From assembly GCA_902806575.1 (NCBI GenBank), contig CADCXD010000006.1, positions 186,001 through 250,000 on the forward strand: a stretch of DNA of 64,000 bases. Direction: 5' to 3'. Within the stretch, counting starts at the first letter, position 1; every line of letters starts with the position of its first letter. Position numbers and translations under genes: made by a program. Positions 30,591-42,888 of this stretch are shown in pieces. The notes beneath the pieces were generated by a model. That model searched no databases. It had not been told where the DNA came from and saw only the letters and a list, made by a program, of their open reading frames with translations. This DNA comes from Jackrogersella multiformis (lineage: Eukaryota > Ascomycota > Sordariomycetes > Xylariales > Hypoxylaceae).

Positions 30591-31196
30591 CCATTAATCA
30601 TATCGATAGTTGCATCAATCCGTATACAAGCTTACCTACCTCATGTGCAGAGATAAGTAAATACATATCTTAATCCGAACTATTATGCCACTCTCACGGC
30701 ATCATTACAATATTAATCCACAGTAAATATATATATATATAAATGTCATGGTAAAAATGCCATATCACAGAGCAAAGCCATCGTCAACTAATATCCTGAT
30801 TTTAATAAGTAATCCTCAAATTCCTCTTCTCACCCCCTTCCCTATCCCCTTTCCCCTTCCTACAAAGAGGCACTTCATATTCTTCCTGCCTTTTGGTATT
30901 GCTTTGAATACGCCTTGCTATGTATGGTGTGTACCTTACATCAAGCTTAGGACAAGCGGTTTCGTATATCCTAGCTAATGATTAAATCGGGTATGAACAA
31001 TGGAAGAGAGAACTGGTAGGTAGAACTGGTAGAGCCCCAAGCGCGCCAGTGATGAAAGCAGAACATCCACACAGGGAGGCTGTCGTGTGTATACACCCCC
31101 GTCTTCCTGCATGATATCCGCGAGGAAGAACAGATGCTTGCTAAAAGGAAACCGTAAATCGAATGCCATGTCGCTCGCCTGGCCTAGAAGTCAATG

Positions 31197-32992
31197 TTAA
31201 CGCAAACCAATCACGCTCATCTCTAGTGTCCACACCCTCCGAATCCACACTTTTAAGGGGCCGTCTACACCCTCCACGTCTGTCAAGTCCACACCTTCCC
31301 ACCAGCAACGCCGCGCCGGCTTTCTCCAGAAGAGCAGCAGCTTTTGCGCCATCCCGACAGCATTGCTTCCCATATCATTGCCACGGATATCGCTTCGTAG
31401 CCGGGCAAGGGCCAAACTGCAGACGACGGCTTTGTTAGGCTCGCCAGCACGATGACCCCATATATCATCATGATTGAAACCACTGCATTGCATGTTAGAG
31501 AAAGTCTATTCGCAAATTAGACGATTGCGAGATATGGGGTAAACTTACCCAGCCGTAAGCATCTCGATCAAGTGCGCCTCGGTCGTGCCAGGCTCGTCGC
31601 TTCGTTTCAACCCTGAAAAGATGCCATCCTGCTTGAGCAAAGCCCGAGCCGCAGCACGCTTGACTTCGATCATCTCAGCTTGACCGATGTCCGGTCGAGG
31701 GGGGATAGCATAGAAGTCCAGATCCTCTCTAAGAACAATTATGCCAGCTCGCTTACTTCCATCCTCACCTCGGCCACCGAGCGAGTCAATAGGAACGGCT
31801 CCGCCATCTGGTGAAGCACTGGGGGAGGACTCGTTGGGGATGGACTGAGCTACGTTGCGGAAGAAATCCAGCATGTATTGTAGTGATGCAGGGTCATACT
31901 GAGATGTGAGGTCAGTGAAATGTATGTTTATATTGGACACGAGGTTGCGGAGAGTGGAGGTGCGAGGGAAAGAGGTGTTGGGAGCAGTGGCAGCCTCGCG
32001 CGGTGTCATGCTTGAGGTGATCGGGGTGAACTGAGTAGCAGGTTTATCATTAAGTGTACTGACATCAACTTGTACGGCGTCGCCTTCGGCAAAGCCGCCC
32101 ATGTGGCCTTCAGGGAAGAGTCCGTTGGGGAAGAGGGAGAGAAGGACAAATTCAGGTAGCGTCAGTAGCTCGTCTCTTGAAAGAACGAAGCGCGTACCGC
32201 TGCAGAGATTCAATTAGTTTCCGAGTTTAAGGCTTTAAGGCGTCAAGGCCTCAGTTCAGGCAGTGAAAGTAACCTACCGCAAGTCCATGGCGATTGTCTC
32301 GTCGGCTCCGACATCTAGATGACAGCTTAGCATCGGCTTCCCAATTCGATGATATATCTCATATTCCGCTTACCTCCAATGGAATTGATAGGACCCCCTT
32401 GCTGGACCTGAGTAATAATACTCGATGCACCACCGGCGGCCGCCATTAGATAGGTGAATGAGAGTAACGGGCTGTATCCTTCAGAGTATGCTGGAGGTGG
32501 TTCGCTCGAGTCGTCACCTTTCTGGCTTGACTCGCCCTTGACGTCCCGTGGTAATGCCCGCTTGGTCTCGGCGACAGTATCTTCAAAAGAACCAGACCTC
32601 TCGAGAGGGTTTTCAGATGCTGAGGGTGAAGGCGCGTAGGCTGGTGCTGCAGTGGCAGATGACGCTTCAGCTTCAGCTTCGGGTGAAGGACTACAGATAG
32701 TCGGTGGAAGCTTGAAATGGTCGTCAATATTGTATAGGCTCGAGAAGGGAGGTGGTGCAGGGCGAGAGGCACCAAGAGAAAACGAGGTCGAGGCTTCGGC
32801 TTCGGCTTCAGCTTCAGCTTCGGAGGCCGAGTAGGGATACTGTGGAGGAGGTGAACGTCCTCGGCTGAGATTGTCTACCTCGTCGCTCTCGAATCTCAGA
32901 TTTCCTTCTCCTTGTTCTTGTTCAATGTTGTTGGTCGGTGGGGGCCCGGCGGACACGGACTGTCCGTTACTATCCTCCTGAATTTCAGACAA
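31197..32992 (-). CDS. WHI2: Whi2-like BTB/POZ-type stress-response phosphatase cofactor
   Basis: Yeast Whi2 partners the Psr1/2 phosphatases in the general stress response and nutrient signalling. Four exons, 32992-32374, 32314-32278, 32199-31549 and 31482-31197, close in phase to 530 aa. The conserved BTB-like core starts across two introns: DVGADETIAMDLR-GTRFVLSRDELLTLPEFVLLSLFPNGLFPEGH. A second conserved block is FTDLTSQYDPASLQYMLDFFRN, followed by LREDLDFYAIPP. The C-terminus contains FWRKPARRCWWEGVDL. The N-terminal 200 residues are low-complexity, with two Glu-Ala dipeptide runs (about 57-67 and 105-110) encoded by a GCTTCG/GCTTCA-type repeat on the plus strand. The 37-base exon 2 is unusually short but required for the core. 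Confidence 0.8.
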
Positions 32993-34672
32993 CGTGACGG
33001 TACGGTAGGCGGGATAGGAAGCTATTTTGTCTGTTGTCTATTGTCTGCTGTCTAGTCTAGTCTAGTCTAGTCCAGTCTAGTGGGCGGCTATTGATCTTAT
33101 CACGGCCGAAGGCGGTGTTAGAGGTTTCGATTACCTTAGGTAGGTAGGTATGCACGGGGACGGGGGGTTGCTAGGTTCAGGTGGTTAGGTTGTCGCATCA
33201 GGAACCGGGTTTTTGACATTCATATGCGATAACCATATCATGGATATGAGATTATGAGACTATGCGAGACAAATTGTTGCAAATTTGGGGCTGCGAGTCT
33301 GAGTAGTTTGGTAAAACCTGATTGGAATTATGAAGTTGCTAAAGCTGAGAATAGAGAATAGATAATAGAGAATCCCGGTCTCGATTTCTAAGGTTGTAAG
33401 GTTGGTTCTAAGGTTCTCTTAATTTTATTAGTTCCTTTAGGTAGGTACCCTAGGACACTCACTACCTACTGGCGAAGCCCCCTGAAGCTGGAGTGCACGG
33501 GTGTATCTCTAGCCTAGATTTTGCTGTAAAGGTACTTAGTGCCACCAACAATCTGGAGGAGCCGCTTCCAGTTTTGGTCACTTGGAACCTTGGAACGCTC
33601 TAACTGCTCTAACTGGTGGGCTAACCGCCAATGTCCAAATCGATAAGACCTCATAAACTCGACCTCCTCGATTTGTCCCTTCCTCGTTCTTCTTGTAATT
33701 GGATACCTATGAAGAGTAGCCATTGCCGATTTAATCCATACCTACCTGTAGGTAATTTGTCCAAATAAAATTAGCCCTAAATAATTAGATCTAAAGTTTG
33801 AATTAGATCTCAATTTCTATGAGAGCTTAACCAAGTCTAGAAATTTGGCCAATAAACTTATATTGTTGATATCCTAGGTATCTCGTCTTCTGAGGTCACA
33901 AAGAACGATTCGTTTATCCGATCAATTAGTTACTGTCTTTGGTCCTTACTTGAAGTCTACCTAGGTACCTAGGTACTTTACTCTCATCAACAAAAACATC
34001 CGGACAAGCTTGTAAAAGTCGTCAAATAGACGACATATTCGACATTGGGTAACTTGTAATAATATATACCTTAGGTACCTACCTAGGTAGGTAACTATAC
34101 GTGTACGCAGCATATTATATTAAACCTGGTAGTAGTCAGCTACCTACTTAATAATAAAGGTAACCTACACTTATTGTATAAGGAGGGCTACACTTAAAAT
34201 AATAATGCCGATGTTAACTTGAGTCTCTTCACTAAACAAGATAGATGTCATAATATACATGCCATAATCGTGTTTAAATTCAACTCTTTCCGAGGCCAAT
34301 CTAGGAGATACAACATTGACAAATACCTTAGAGGCGTAGAAACCCGCACCATAGGTATGAAAGCAGGAGGCACACCATAAATAACAAATCAATAGCACTA
34401 TCATACCCATATGGAACCAATCCCGCATTACCATATATACATACGACTACCGTGGGATATCACATTTATTTCCTAAGTTTTCGTGCTTCCTCGAGAGTCA
34501 AGCAAGCTACTCTGCTTTTGGTGACCAACAGTCCTGCCGAATCAGTGCCCCATCTACATCTAAAACGCCGGGCTTCATGATAGTCATCCTCGACCCTGTT
34601 TCCTTCTTCTTCTTCTTCTTCGTCGTCGTCGTCGTTGTTGCCTGCTCATCCGTACGATGGTTCCGCCGGCCC
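32993..34672. other. intergenic between WHI2 promoter and SEC13 3' end
   Basis: Contains a GTCTA-type tandem at about 33049-33080, TACCTAGGTA motifs at about 33140, 33440, 33959-33975 and 34073-34092, and a (TTC)n(GTC)n run at 34600-34637. A 34171-34434 minus frame is AT-rich and unsupported. Confidence 0.5.
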
Positions 34673-35828
34673 CTATTCCTCCATGGTCTTGACGCACTCC
34701 CACTCGCCTCGTAGGTTCTCTTTCCATAACGAGACCTTGTTGTCGCCGCCGCTAACGGCCAATACGTTCCCGCTGAGGCTCCAGCTGACCCGCCAGACCT
34801 CGGCTTCGAAGTTCAGGACTTTGCACGACCACTGGCCCTGGCTCGCGTTGTCGCTGGTCCAGATTCGTACCGTCTTGTCTTGTGACGCCGACGCGATGTA
34901 GCTCTTCTGCAGCACCGTAGGGCTCCATGCCACGTCCCGCACCCAGTCCGTGTGGCCCGCCAGTGGCTCCCTCTCTTGCTTGTAACCCTGCGCCGCGGAG
35001 TCGTAGGCCCACAGCTTGAGCACGTTATCACAGCCTCCCGTTACGAAGCGGCGCTGGCCGAGAGCACCAGCGTTCGGTGGTGCTGAAGAGACGATACTTC
35101 CGGGTGTTGTGGCGGGCGCCCAAGAAACCGAGTTGACACCGAGGCCGTGCGCCGGGAAGGAGACGTGGGAGAAGTTGTTATCCTTAAACTCGAGGACGGA
35201 GACGTTTCCGTCGGATGAAGCGCAAGCAAGAAGACAGCCCGATTCGTGCGGTGACCATGCAACCATATTCACCGAGGCCTTGTGGAGAGCAAAGTCGAAG
35301 ATTCTCTGCCATTGGTTCGACTGTTCGCGCCAGATGAAGACCTTGCCGTCGTAGCCTGCGGAGGCGAGGATGTTGCCGTACTTGGGGTGCGCCCATGAAA
35401 CACACCATACTGCGCCTTCGTGACTATAACCACGATTGTTAGGAGCGTTGTTATCTTAGCAGACAAGTAGTCCATACCCTTTTAATGTCTCTGTGAGTCG
35501 TTGGGATTCGCCCTCGATTTCGAATATCTTAATCGTCTTGTCCGAGGAACACGTTGCGAGGCGTCGGCCATAGTAGTCGAGGACAGCATCATGCTAGGAG
35601 GTGTTAGCAGTAGCTACGATAATAGCTTTAGGGGATGGCCGGCGGATTCGAGGCTATAGATTCGGGCAGACTAGAGATTTTGTACGTGTTCATCGGGCGT
35701 TTTACATACAATCATGTCATCGTGACCGGAGTTTGATATTACTTGCGCCTATGGTAAGGTGAAGATCAGCAAATTGTAGATTAACAGACAGAAGAAGGTC
35801 TACCTAGGCATATATACAAACATACCAT
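34673..35828 (-). CDS. SEC13: SEC13 WD40 protein of COPII coat and nuclear pore
   Basis: Sec13 is a six-bladed beta-propeller that pairs with Sec31 in the COPII outer coat and with Nup84-complex nucleoporins. Exons 35828-35826, 35748-35710, 35593-35478 and 35423-34673 give 302 aa, the family length. The start codon stands alone in exon 1: ATG is followed directly by the donor GTATGT, and exon 2 continues AQVISNSGHDDMI. WD-type blades follow: HDAVLDYYGRRLATCSSDKTIKIFE, HEGAVWCVSWAHP, LASAGYDGKVFIW, HTDWVRDVAWSP, IASASQDKTVRIW and NVLAVSGGDNKVSLWKE. The 3' part is more GC-rich than the 5' exons. A CCTAGGTA motif lies inside intron 1. Confidence 0.93.
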
Positions 35829-36945
35829 TTCGGAAAGAAGTTGTAGGAAGATAAATTAAAGAGCTGATGTAAGAGTCCACCAAAGAACGTAGTAGGTTAT
35901 GTAGGTTTTAAGATGAACACCTTCAGCTATGGCATTCAAGTGGTGTATCCGGTCAAGTTGGCGGGTTGAGGCAAGCAAGTCCAGAGCTCACCTGCAGTTC
36001 ACTACACGTAGGTACCTACCTAGGTACACTAAAGTTCAATTGGCATGCATTATTTGGATTACCTAGTCCACATTTCATATTCATAAAATGAGCTCCACAA
36101 TATGCTTTACCGGATCAATATCTACTCCGAAAGGGCCAGGGCATATACCTAAGGTACCTAAGTATCCTATGGCGGGGTCTTCCAAGGTTCCAAGGTTGTG
36201 GGGAGAATTACATACGTGTACACTAGTACGTACCCATGTACCTAATGCGGCTGTGAGATCTATGGATTGACATCATTTGGCCGTTCGGCTGGTACCTACG
36301 TACCTAGGTACGCGCTGCCGAGGCTAAATAAGCTTAATTAAATCGGCCGCAACAGTTGGAAGTTGCTAGGTAGTCCATGTGACGCCAATGTTAAACCTTT
36401 AACCTTCAGCTTTCAACTTTCGACTTTCAACTCTAACATTTCATCCCTTCATCATTAAACAACACATTCGTGATATGTGTATACGACATTCATCCAACTC
36501 TACCATGTCACCCGCTACGTAGCATTGTGTATCAACGGTACCACTGCCTCTTATCGTACTGATTATTACCTTACTACCTTACTACCCTAAGCCTTTAGCA
36601 TACAATTCCTCGTCCTGGGCGACACAAGCAGCTGATTGTGCCGATTTCTTCTCCCACCCGACAGACTGACAAACCACATCAAGTCGCGTACCTACCGATC
36701 ACTTTGTGATCAATACCTACCTCCTAGGTATCTAGGTACATTCAGTTAAGTTCTTGTCAACCCCACCAATCCACCAATTTCTCCCACGGTTTCCTTTCTT
36801 CTACTTTTCATCACCGACCTTCAAACAACACGAAGCTCAACACAAAGTCGGATGAGAATTCGATCACGAATTTAGCATCGCCGAACCACATACCGTCTTA
36901 CATATTCTCGACTTTAATACTTTTACATCCTATCAACCTATCACA
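35829..36945. promoter_or_regulatory. divergent promoter between SEC13 and PEX20-like gene
   Basis: Contains TACCTAGGTA motifs at about 36010-36025, 36295-36312 and 36722-36740. A 36088-36270 frame is not supported. The pyrimidine-rich DNA at 36400-36900 looks like a leader of the rightward gene. Confidence 0.5.
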
Positions 36946-38102
36946 ATGTCGGACGCTATGTGCGGAGGTTCTAAGAACCCTCTTCTTGCCCACATCGACC
37001 GCGATCAGTCGCAACGCTCGTCGGGCCATCGCGATGCTCGACTTCGCGGGCTCCAGCAACCAGGACTGAACCCGGAGTCACAAGTTAGTATCCCTCGATA
37101 AAACTCCCGTTATTATTAATTCTAATACTGGTGTAGCAATTGCGTTCGGCACGCCCTCGAAATGATAACCCATTTTCGAGTTTCCAATCTACCCACGCCT
37201 CTCTTAGTGAAGCTCCCCGACCTGGTTCCAACCCTTATCGACGGATAGTTTGTCCTGCGTCCATCCCGGCGTCCTTGCCAAATCGTCATTCCGATCGACC
37301 ATATATCTCCAACACCGGAGGTTGGGCACCTAGCCTCCCGCAAATACCTTCGGTATGGGTTAACGACTATGCGGCCACCAATGCGATGCAGCAAGGCGCA
37401 CCGTTTACTACCACTAGGCTCCCAGTACTTCCCGGCATGATCAGTCCCGCTCCACCATACATGGCACCACAGATTGCCTCTGCCGTTCCATTTTCGACTA
37501 TGTACCATCAGCCAGCTCACGGTATGGCCCTAAGCGAATTGAGCTCCAACTCTGACTTAAGCAACTTGGGCCCCGACCATCTCGAGGACTTCGACTTCGA
37601 CCTCGAGTTCCGACGCTGGCTGGACAATAATGCCCTTGAACACCCAACCCAATCTTCCGTGGCAGACTGGTACGCCGGACGCCTCGGCAGCGACAACGAG
37701 ACCTTCACTTCCTTGGAAGCCGAGCCCGCCAGCAGCCCACGCCTCAGCACAGCGGAACCCACCAGCCTCGCAGAGGCCGTGGATACCCACCAGAAGGCCG
37801 AGGACTCCGACCTCGCCGACGCAGCGCAGCAGATCCTGAACTCGGTGTCGGACAACGAGTCCGACAAGTTTAGGAAATCCGAGTTTCTGGATCTCATGCG
37901 CCGTATTGCGGCTATGGATCTGGTCGTTCGCGACAACGCGTTGGTCGACTCCGCAGCGGAGGGCGCATCGGCGCCGTCGGATGCTGCCCAGACGAGCACC
38001 CGAGAGACCGCTACGGCGGTGCCGGCTGAGTCAAGCGCTGGCCCGAGCACCAAGCAACCCCGCGTTGTTCCAAAGGCGGCTTACGTTGAGGATGGCCAGT
38101 AG
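36946..38102 (+). CDS. PEX20: PEX20-like peroxin (PTS2 co-receptor)
   Basis: Pex20 works with Pex7 to import PTS2 proteins into peroxisomes and cycles through ubiquitination of an N-terminal Cys. Exons 36946-37083 and 37137-38102 (53-base intron, GTTAGT ... GTGTAG) give 367 aa. The start MSDAMCGGSKNPL carries the conserved Cys near the N-terminus followed by Gly/Ser/Asn-Pro-Leu. The C-terminal region ILNSVSDNESDKFRKSEFLDLMRRIAAMDLVVRDN matches the layout of the Pex20 C-terminal (Pex7-binding) region. The middle is Ser/Pro-rich and acidic. Clear WxxxF pentapeptides are weak here (FRRWLDNN, ADWYAG), so a diverged Pex20 or a Pex18/21-type protein is possible. Confidence 0.62.
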
Positions 38103-38805
38103 ATACGGTACGGTGCGAAGACCAGCAGACGTTGTAAGGATAGACTAGGATGGATGATTGATTTGGGCGGATCGGTACCCGACAAGTGACCACGAGTTCA
38201 CTGTGCCCGAATCGGAGCACGTAGCTCGTGTATCTAACGAGACGGAAGGAAAGGCGTCAACAGGGGCCTCGGAACGGAGGATTGATTCTGTGTACCATCA
38301 CAACTGACATAGCCGACGTTAATGAACGTCGTCCCATACTCTCTTCTTGCCGCGTGCCTACCTAGTAGTCCGGTAGTATATTGCCGGTCGTAAGTATTGT
38401 CTGTTTGTGATCTGCTATCTGTAGTCTGCTTTATCATAGGTAAGAACCGTAGACCATATTCTCCATTACCCAACGCTGTTTCTGCTGGAAGCTCGTTGGC
38501 TTCTTGTGTCTTCATTTGGTGTCTTTATTCGATGTCGCATTCAAGCTGTAGTTGCTACGTACTCGGCCTCGAGCAATACTACCGGAAGCTGCGCTTGTCT
38601 TGGAGTTGCAGGACCCCTAGGGATCTTTTTACGCATATCAGATTGTCAACGTCGTGTTTCTTGTTCTTGCTCTTGTTCTTTTCCCAGGTAGTAATAGCGT
38701 CCACAGGAAGGCAGGAATAGAACGTCCAAAGGTATTCATCACGATTACATCTGTCTATACACTACACTACACTACACTACATACATACATTTCCCCTCGG
38801 GATAA
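38103..38805. other. 3' flank of the PEX20-like gene
   Basis: No gene is recognised. A pentamer ACTAC tandem at about 38759-38780 leads into ACATACAT repeats, followed by a TACCTA motif. Confidence 0.5.
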
Positions 38806-39174
38806 CTAGGTACCTAACCTACCAGCCAACCTACCTACACCCGAGTGCGCTGATACGTATATAGATAAGCAGCCACGGCTACCCCAGACTCCCAGCCAGC
38901 CAGCCAGCCAGCCAGCCAACAGATACGCCACTAAGACAAACATCAAGGCTGTGCCCACAAGCCCAACCCGAAACCACAGCCTTGTGTGACACCCGCGCCG
39001 ACGGTCTCCGGGTCCGACCGCGTTCGCATTGGAGATGCAGTGGTGTAGCGTCGAGAAGGGGCAGCTAATGCGGGGGCCGCGGACCTCGCCGGCGGTAAAG
39101 CAGGCGTCTGGCGTAGATTCGCCACGCGGCTGGGGGAGGACGGGCGGGGGGAGAAGGGTTCGAGGCGCGGCTGC
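38806..39174 (-). CDS. possible terminal exon of an unrecognised membrane protein
   Basis: An open minus-strand frame of 122 codons lies behind a plausible acceptor (CATACCAG, exon from 39174) and lacks an initiator, so it would be a 3' exon. The first 75 codons are strongly GC-biased at third positions in this frame. They include a Cys-containing stretch (DACFTAGEVRGPRISCPF), followed by a hydrophobic segment (VGLVGTALMFVLVAYLLAG). A (CCAG)6 microsatellite encodes the LAGWLAGW part. No upstream exon with similar bias was found and no family is recognised. It may be a pseudogene tail or a chance frame in a GC-rich island. Confidence 0.25.
   Translation of the reverse strand, partial: AAAPRTLLPPPVLPQPRGESTPDACFTAGEVRGPRISCPFSTLHHCISNANAVGPGDRRRGCHTRLWFRVGLVGTALMFVLVAYLLAGWLAGWLGVWGSRGCLSIYVSAHSGVGRLAGRLGT
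38892..38917 (+). repeat. (CCAG)6 microsatellite
   Basis: Six tandem tetramers inside the GC-rich island. Confidence 0.9.
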
Positions 39175-40728
39175 CTGGTATGTGTCTTATTTTTTCTAGT
39201 GTACCTAGTAAGGTATATTCAGGTAGGTACCTAGGTAGGTAGATAGGTAGGGTACATGTGTCCCGTCTTAGGGTCTCAGATGGCTGCTAGGGATTACCGA
39301 CCTACACTAGAGCTGCCTAGTATATGTAGGCGTTTCCTGTATTTCCCATACCTACTACCTACTACGTATGCATGCCTGCTTACGCGGAACATACACTATT
39401 ATAGCACGGTCGGATAGGTGCGTGCGTGTTGGAATGCTACCTTGGGATTGTGTAATTCGAAATTAGGGGCAGCTGACGAGAGCTTCTGCATAATACGGAT
39501 GGCATAGGGCGTGGGCTGGCCTATCGAGCATATCCCGCGACGTAATCTACAACGTAGCAATTGGCCCGGGAGATGCCTACACTACGCATAGTTAGTTCGT
39601 AAGCTCGGGAGGTCTTGGGGACACTAAGAAGCGTCTCCGCGGCCTCTGTTAGATTGTCTATAGGAAACGTGGCATTGCGAGGAATTCCGTCTATCAGGAA
39701 CTTGACTTGATCTGATCTGCGAAGTGAATAGAGGAATAGATATGGGAAGGGGAGGGGGAAAGGCGACATATGCAGGACTGGGGTCCCGTAGGGCTGATAG
39801 GGTATGGTCTATCGGATTCTCGGACATACACGTGTGATGTACGAAATATGTATGTGGTATGCTGAACGTTTCTTATAGGTAGATCTCGTGAGGTATTTTA
39901 GACAGTACCTAGATATTTGATATTCCGAATACATAATCGTCATGATAATCATAAGAAACGGAGCCTCAATATCTTTTCTTTAAGGATATAAAAACGGGCC
40001 ATCTGTGTGGTAAGCGGCAAGCGACGGCGTAAAAAAAGCTGCGGCCTGCGTCTTGTATGGAAAGCGCAACGATCTCTTGGCTTGATATCCACTGATGTGC
40101 AGGTCTTAAGCATGCAGGACAAAGTCCTACGTCCGTAAAGAGTAGATGGATATGTAATCTTTGTGAGCGAATTTCTCAGGACATTAGACACTAGACACTA
40201 GACCGTGGAGTATGTAGTCTTCGTTTCCATTTCGAGATGGCCGGCTGAGTTTAGGATAGATTATAATATTATAGCCTTATAGACCGGCTACCCGTGCGGT
40301 GAATCGGAATAGAGCCGGTTTAGTATTAGATTTCATATTAGACTCAAGCAAGGGACTTAAAATGGCAGGATATGGCGAACTCTGGTGGAATATGGTACAG
40401 TCCCTATTTATTATCACCAATCCTTAGCCGTCTAACCGTCATACCTAGTGATATGTACCCTAGGAGGTAAGTATGTATGTCTAGGTACCTATTAGTGTAG
40501 GTCCGGAATACGTATACGGTAACGGTATACGGGTTGTGAGCTTGTGAGGTCCAAGTATGAGTCACAAACCCGATGGAAAGGCGGCAGGGCTGGGAAATTG
40601 CAACTCTCCATAGGAATTGATCGATCCGATTGATCGAATTGCTTTCTTCTTGCCGATCCCATGCATCATTTTCATCCTTGTCCATGTCTTGAATTAAGTT
40701 TTCGATTCCGCACGACGAAAGACCACGA

Positions 40729-40775
40729 CACAGAACACACAGAACACACAGAACACACAGAACACAGAACACAGA
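40729..40775 (+). repeat. ACACAGA-type minisatellite
   Basis: Tandem GAACACACA units, decaying to GAACACA. On the minus strand it produces a spurious CVLCVLC frame. Confidence 0.9.
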
Positions 40776-42317
40776 GCGCGGGGACAGGGGGCAAGGGAAA
40801 GAAGGAAGGGGAAGCATTCCTTTGCAACGTCTAGCTTATTGGTTTCTTGATTCTTCGGATTTTGTGGGGGAATGAACTAGAATGGGAATCTCTCCAATTC
40901 TCGATGCGCATCCGCGTTGCGCACGCGCCAGCGATACTGCGAGACTGCGAGACAACGCAGTTTAATAATTAACTGACACTTCCGCGAAACACAGCGTAAG
41001 ATCTGCGGCGGTTCGTCGCATACCGACTCTAGGCTTCCACGGCATAGATTATACCAAATGTACATCATTTGGTTTCGCATCTTTAGCGATACGTCGATGT
41101 TGCTTTTCGCAATCGTATCAATGGATCGTTTTGCCTACTTAGCAGCTAAGCAGCTTAGGTAGACCTTTATTGGCTGTAAACGGTCGAATATCCCCATAAG
41201 GATTTCATTAGTTCGCTTCGAGGTTTCGAGGTATTATGTAGTAAGATCCATACCTAGAAAGGTACCTTTACCTACACTAGTAGCCTAGGCAGAAACCGGG
41301 AAAGACAAAAAAGGATCAATAGACTCTATTGGTTAGAGTCTACACTAGACGGAGCCTTGAAAGAGACCTCGCGAATATTCACCCGGATTGATCAGCACAA
41401 CCGTCGCTACCATCCCTACCCTCCAGTTAAAACCGACCTTAGATTTTCGAACAATGCCAACATTATTATAATAGTGTAAACTGCGAATTAAGTTGCGAAT
41501 TGAGTACGTATGTATTACAAAGGTGTAGGATAGATTAACAATCGGGGTAATTTTGGATTTAAAGCAATTTTGTCGACGTTATCAACCTCGAAAGTATGTA
41601 AAATCTAAGTAATGCTAGTACTTGTCACGAGGAAAATAAATATAAAGCATAGGTACGAGGTACTTATTAAATTTAGAAGCTTTTCCCTTTTCGGCTGGCC
41701 GATATTATCCAGGTCAGACATGAGAGAGCTAACAGCTTAGCGCACTACCGGTGCAACTGTTAAAGACCCGCTATTTAGCGTAAATACCTAAATGTAGTGT
41801 AGTACGCCGAACTGAGATAAGATTAAAACAGAAACGGTGTTTAGCATCTCTCACGCCCTTCAAATCCGCGGAACGACACGGCGATAAGATGAATGTAGAT
41901 ATGTAGATATGTTCAACTTTCGGATATTGTCTTCTGCAGGTTATTTTTATAGATATGAGGTTGCATTTGTTCGGGCTTCGGGTGTAACTATTAGAAGTTG
42001 CCGAAAATACTGCTGCGAATAATACGTGATACTCATACCTAGGTACATATTTAGGTACGGTATGTAGGTACTCTTCGCAAAATTCGCAAAGTATTGCACC
42101 GTACCGTAATGCTGCTTCTACGTACCTAGGTAGTATACCGTTACTACCGGTACATGATCTACCAGTCTGCCAGTATGGGATGCTACGTACCTAGGTACAT
42201 GTAGGAAAAAAATGCGCAGCATCTGGAGCAGAGAAATACGGAGGAAGGCTGTGCGCAAGGAAAAAGATTGGTCGCAGGGATTGTTAGTGCAGGATGGAAT
42301 TATGGGACCGTCGAATA

Positions 42318-42324
42318 TGAGTCA
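42318..42324. promoter_or_regulatory. putative CPRE (Gcn4/CPC1 binding site)
   Basis: TGAGTCA, a perfect TGA(C/G)TCA core, lies about 510 bases before the first compact uORF of cpc-1. CPC1-type regulators are known to autoregulate through this element. A 7-base match is weak evidence by itself. Confidence 0.4.
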
Positions 42325-42827
42325 CACTTCGTACCTTCCACCTTGCACTTTGCACCTTGCACCTTCTCAAGCGAACGGATACCTAGGTACCTAGGTACGG
42401 ATTGTGTTCTCGTCTAACTGTTTCAGCTGCCAGCTTGCCACAGGCGTAGCTGGCCGTAGCTGGCAATCAAAATTGTTAGTGGTTAGCAAGTGACCGTAAG
42501 ACCTAACTAGCCTAACTAGCCGCACACGGGAACCCCTGACACTTGAAAAATCCACCCACGCGTCCGCCTAACTTAATAATTGCATGGTCCGTGCGAATGT
42601 TCCCACTGCTCTGGTATATACCTAGGTACCTACGTAGTGGCTCCGCGCAAAAAATTGTTGCCTGAAAAATTACTAAAGTCTCACTTCTCCCACCGAAATT
42701 CAGGCACGAAATCTTTTTCTCTTTCCCCTCTTCTTTCACACAACCCTCATAACATACATACACCACACAATACCACAAAACACAAGACTACATCATAACG
42801 TACAGGTCAACGTATATTTTCCTCAAG

Positions 42828-42836
42828 ATGCACTAA
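42828..42836 (+). promoter_or_regulatory. cpc-1 leader: minimal uORF (Met-His-stop)
   Basis: ATGCACTAA in the likely 5' leader. An ATG-stop of two codons can sit upstream of a reinitiation-controlled gene. Confidence 0.35.
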
Positions 42837-42852
42837 ATTACTTTGACCCCGT

Positions 42853-42888
42853 ATGTTTCTCGTCGTCTTCCCTCTCCTTCTCCCCTAA
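42853..42888 (+). promoter_or_regulatory. cpc-1 leader: short uORF of 11 codons
   Basis: ATGTTTCTC...CCCTAA encodes MFLVVFPLLLP. It is the candidate uORF1 of the reinitiation switch. Alternatively a GTATGT donor at 42851 and CTAAAG acceptor at 42890 could remove it by splicing. Confidence 0.4.

Larger units (their letters stand above)
29690..31196. other. intergenic, 5' of the fusion gene and 3' of WHI2
   Basis: Noncoding, with a (GTTCG)5 microsatellite, TGTATGT-rich DNA at 30225-30300 and TACCTAGGTA clusters at about 30120, 30405-30425 and 30552-30590. No gene is recognised. Confidence 0.55.
39175..42583. other. about 3.4 kb without a recognised gene, upstream of cpc-1
   Basis: Contains TACCTAGGTA motifs at about 39226-39243, 40480, 41230-41290, 42036, 42122, 42187 and 42381, and an ACACAGA-type minisatellite at 40729-40775. 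A minus frame at 39521-39769 (VKFLIDGIPRNATFPIDNL ... VVDYVAGYAR) is protein-like but has no start or neighbour exon that fits, so it is not called. Confidence 0.5.

Noticed and set aside
34171..34434. 87-codon AT-rich minus frame with hydrophobic stretches
   Set aside because: AT-rich DNA gives hydrophobic frames by chance; there is no coding bias, splice context or family.
39521..39769. Minus frame ending ...VVDYVAGYAR as an upstream exon of the 39.1 kb island
   Set aside because: Phases of possible donors and acceptors do not join it to the start-bearing frame at 39827 or to the island exon.
40404..40817. 137-codon minus frame with CVLCVLCVLC
   Set aside because: The Cys/Leu repeat is a by-product of an ACACAGA minisatellite, with no other coding evidence.
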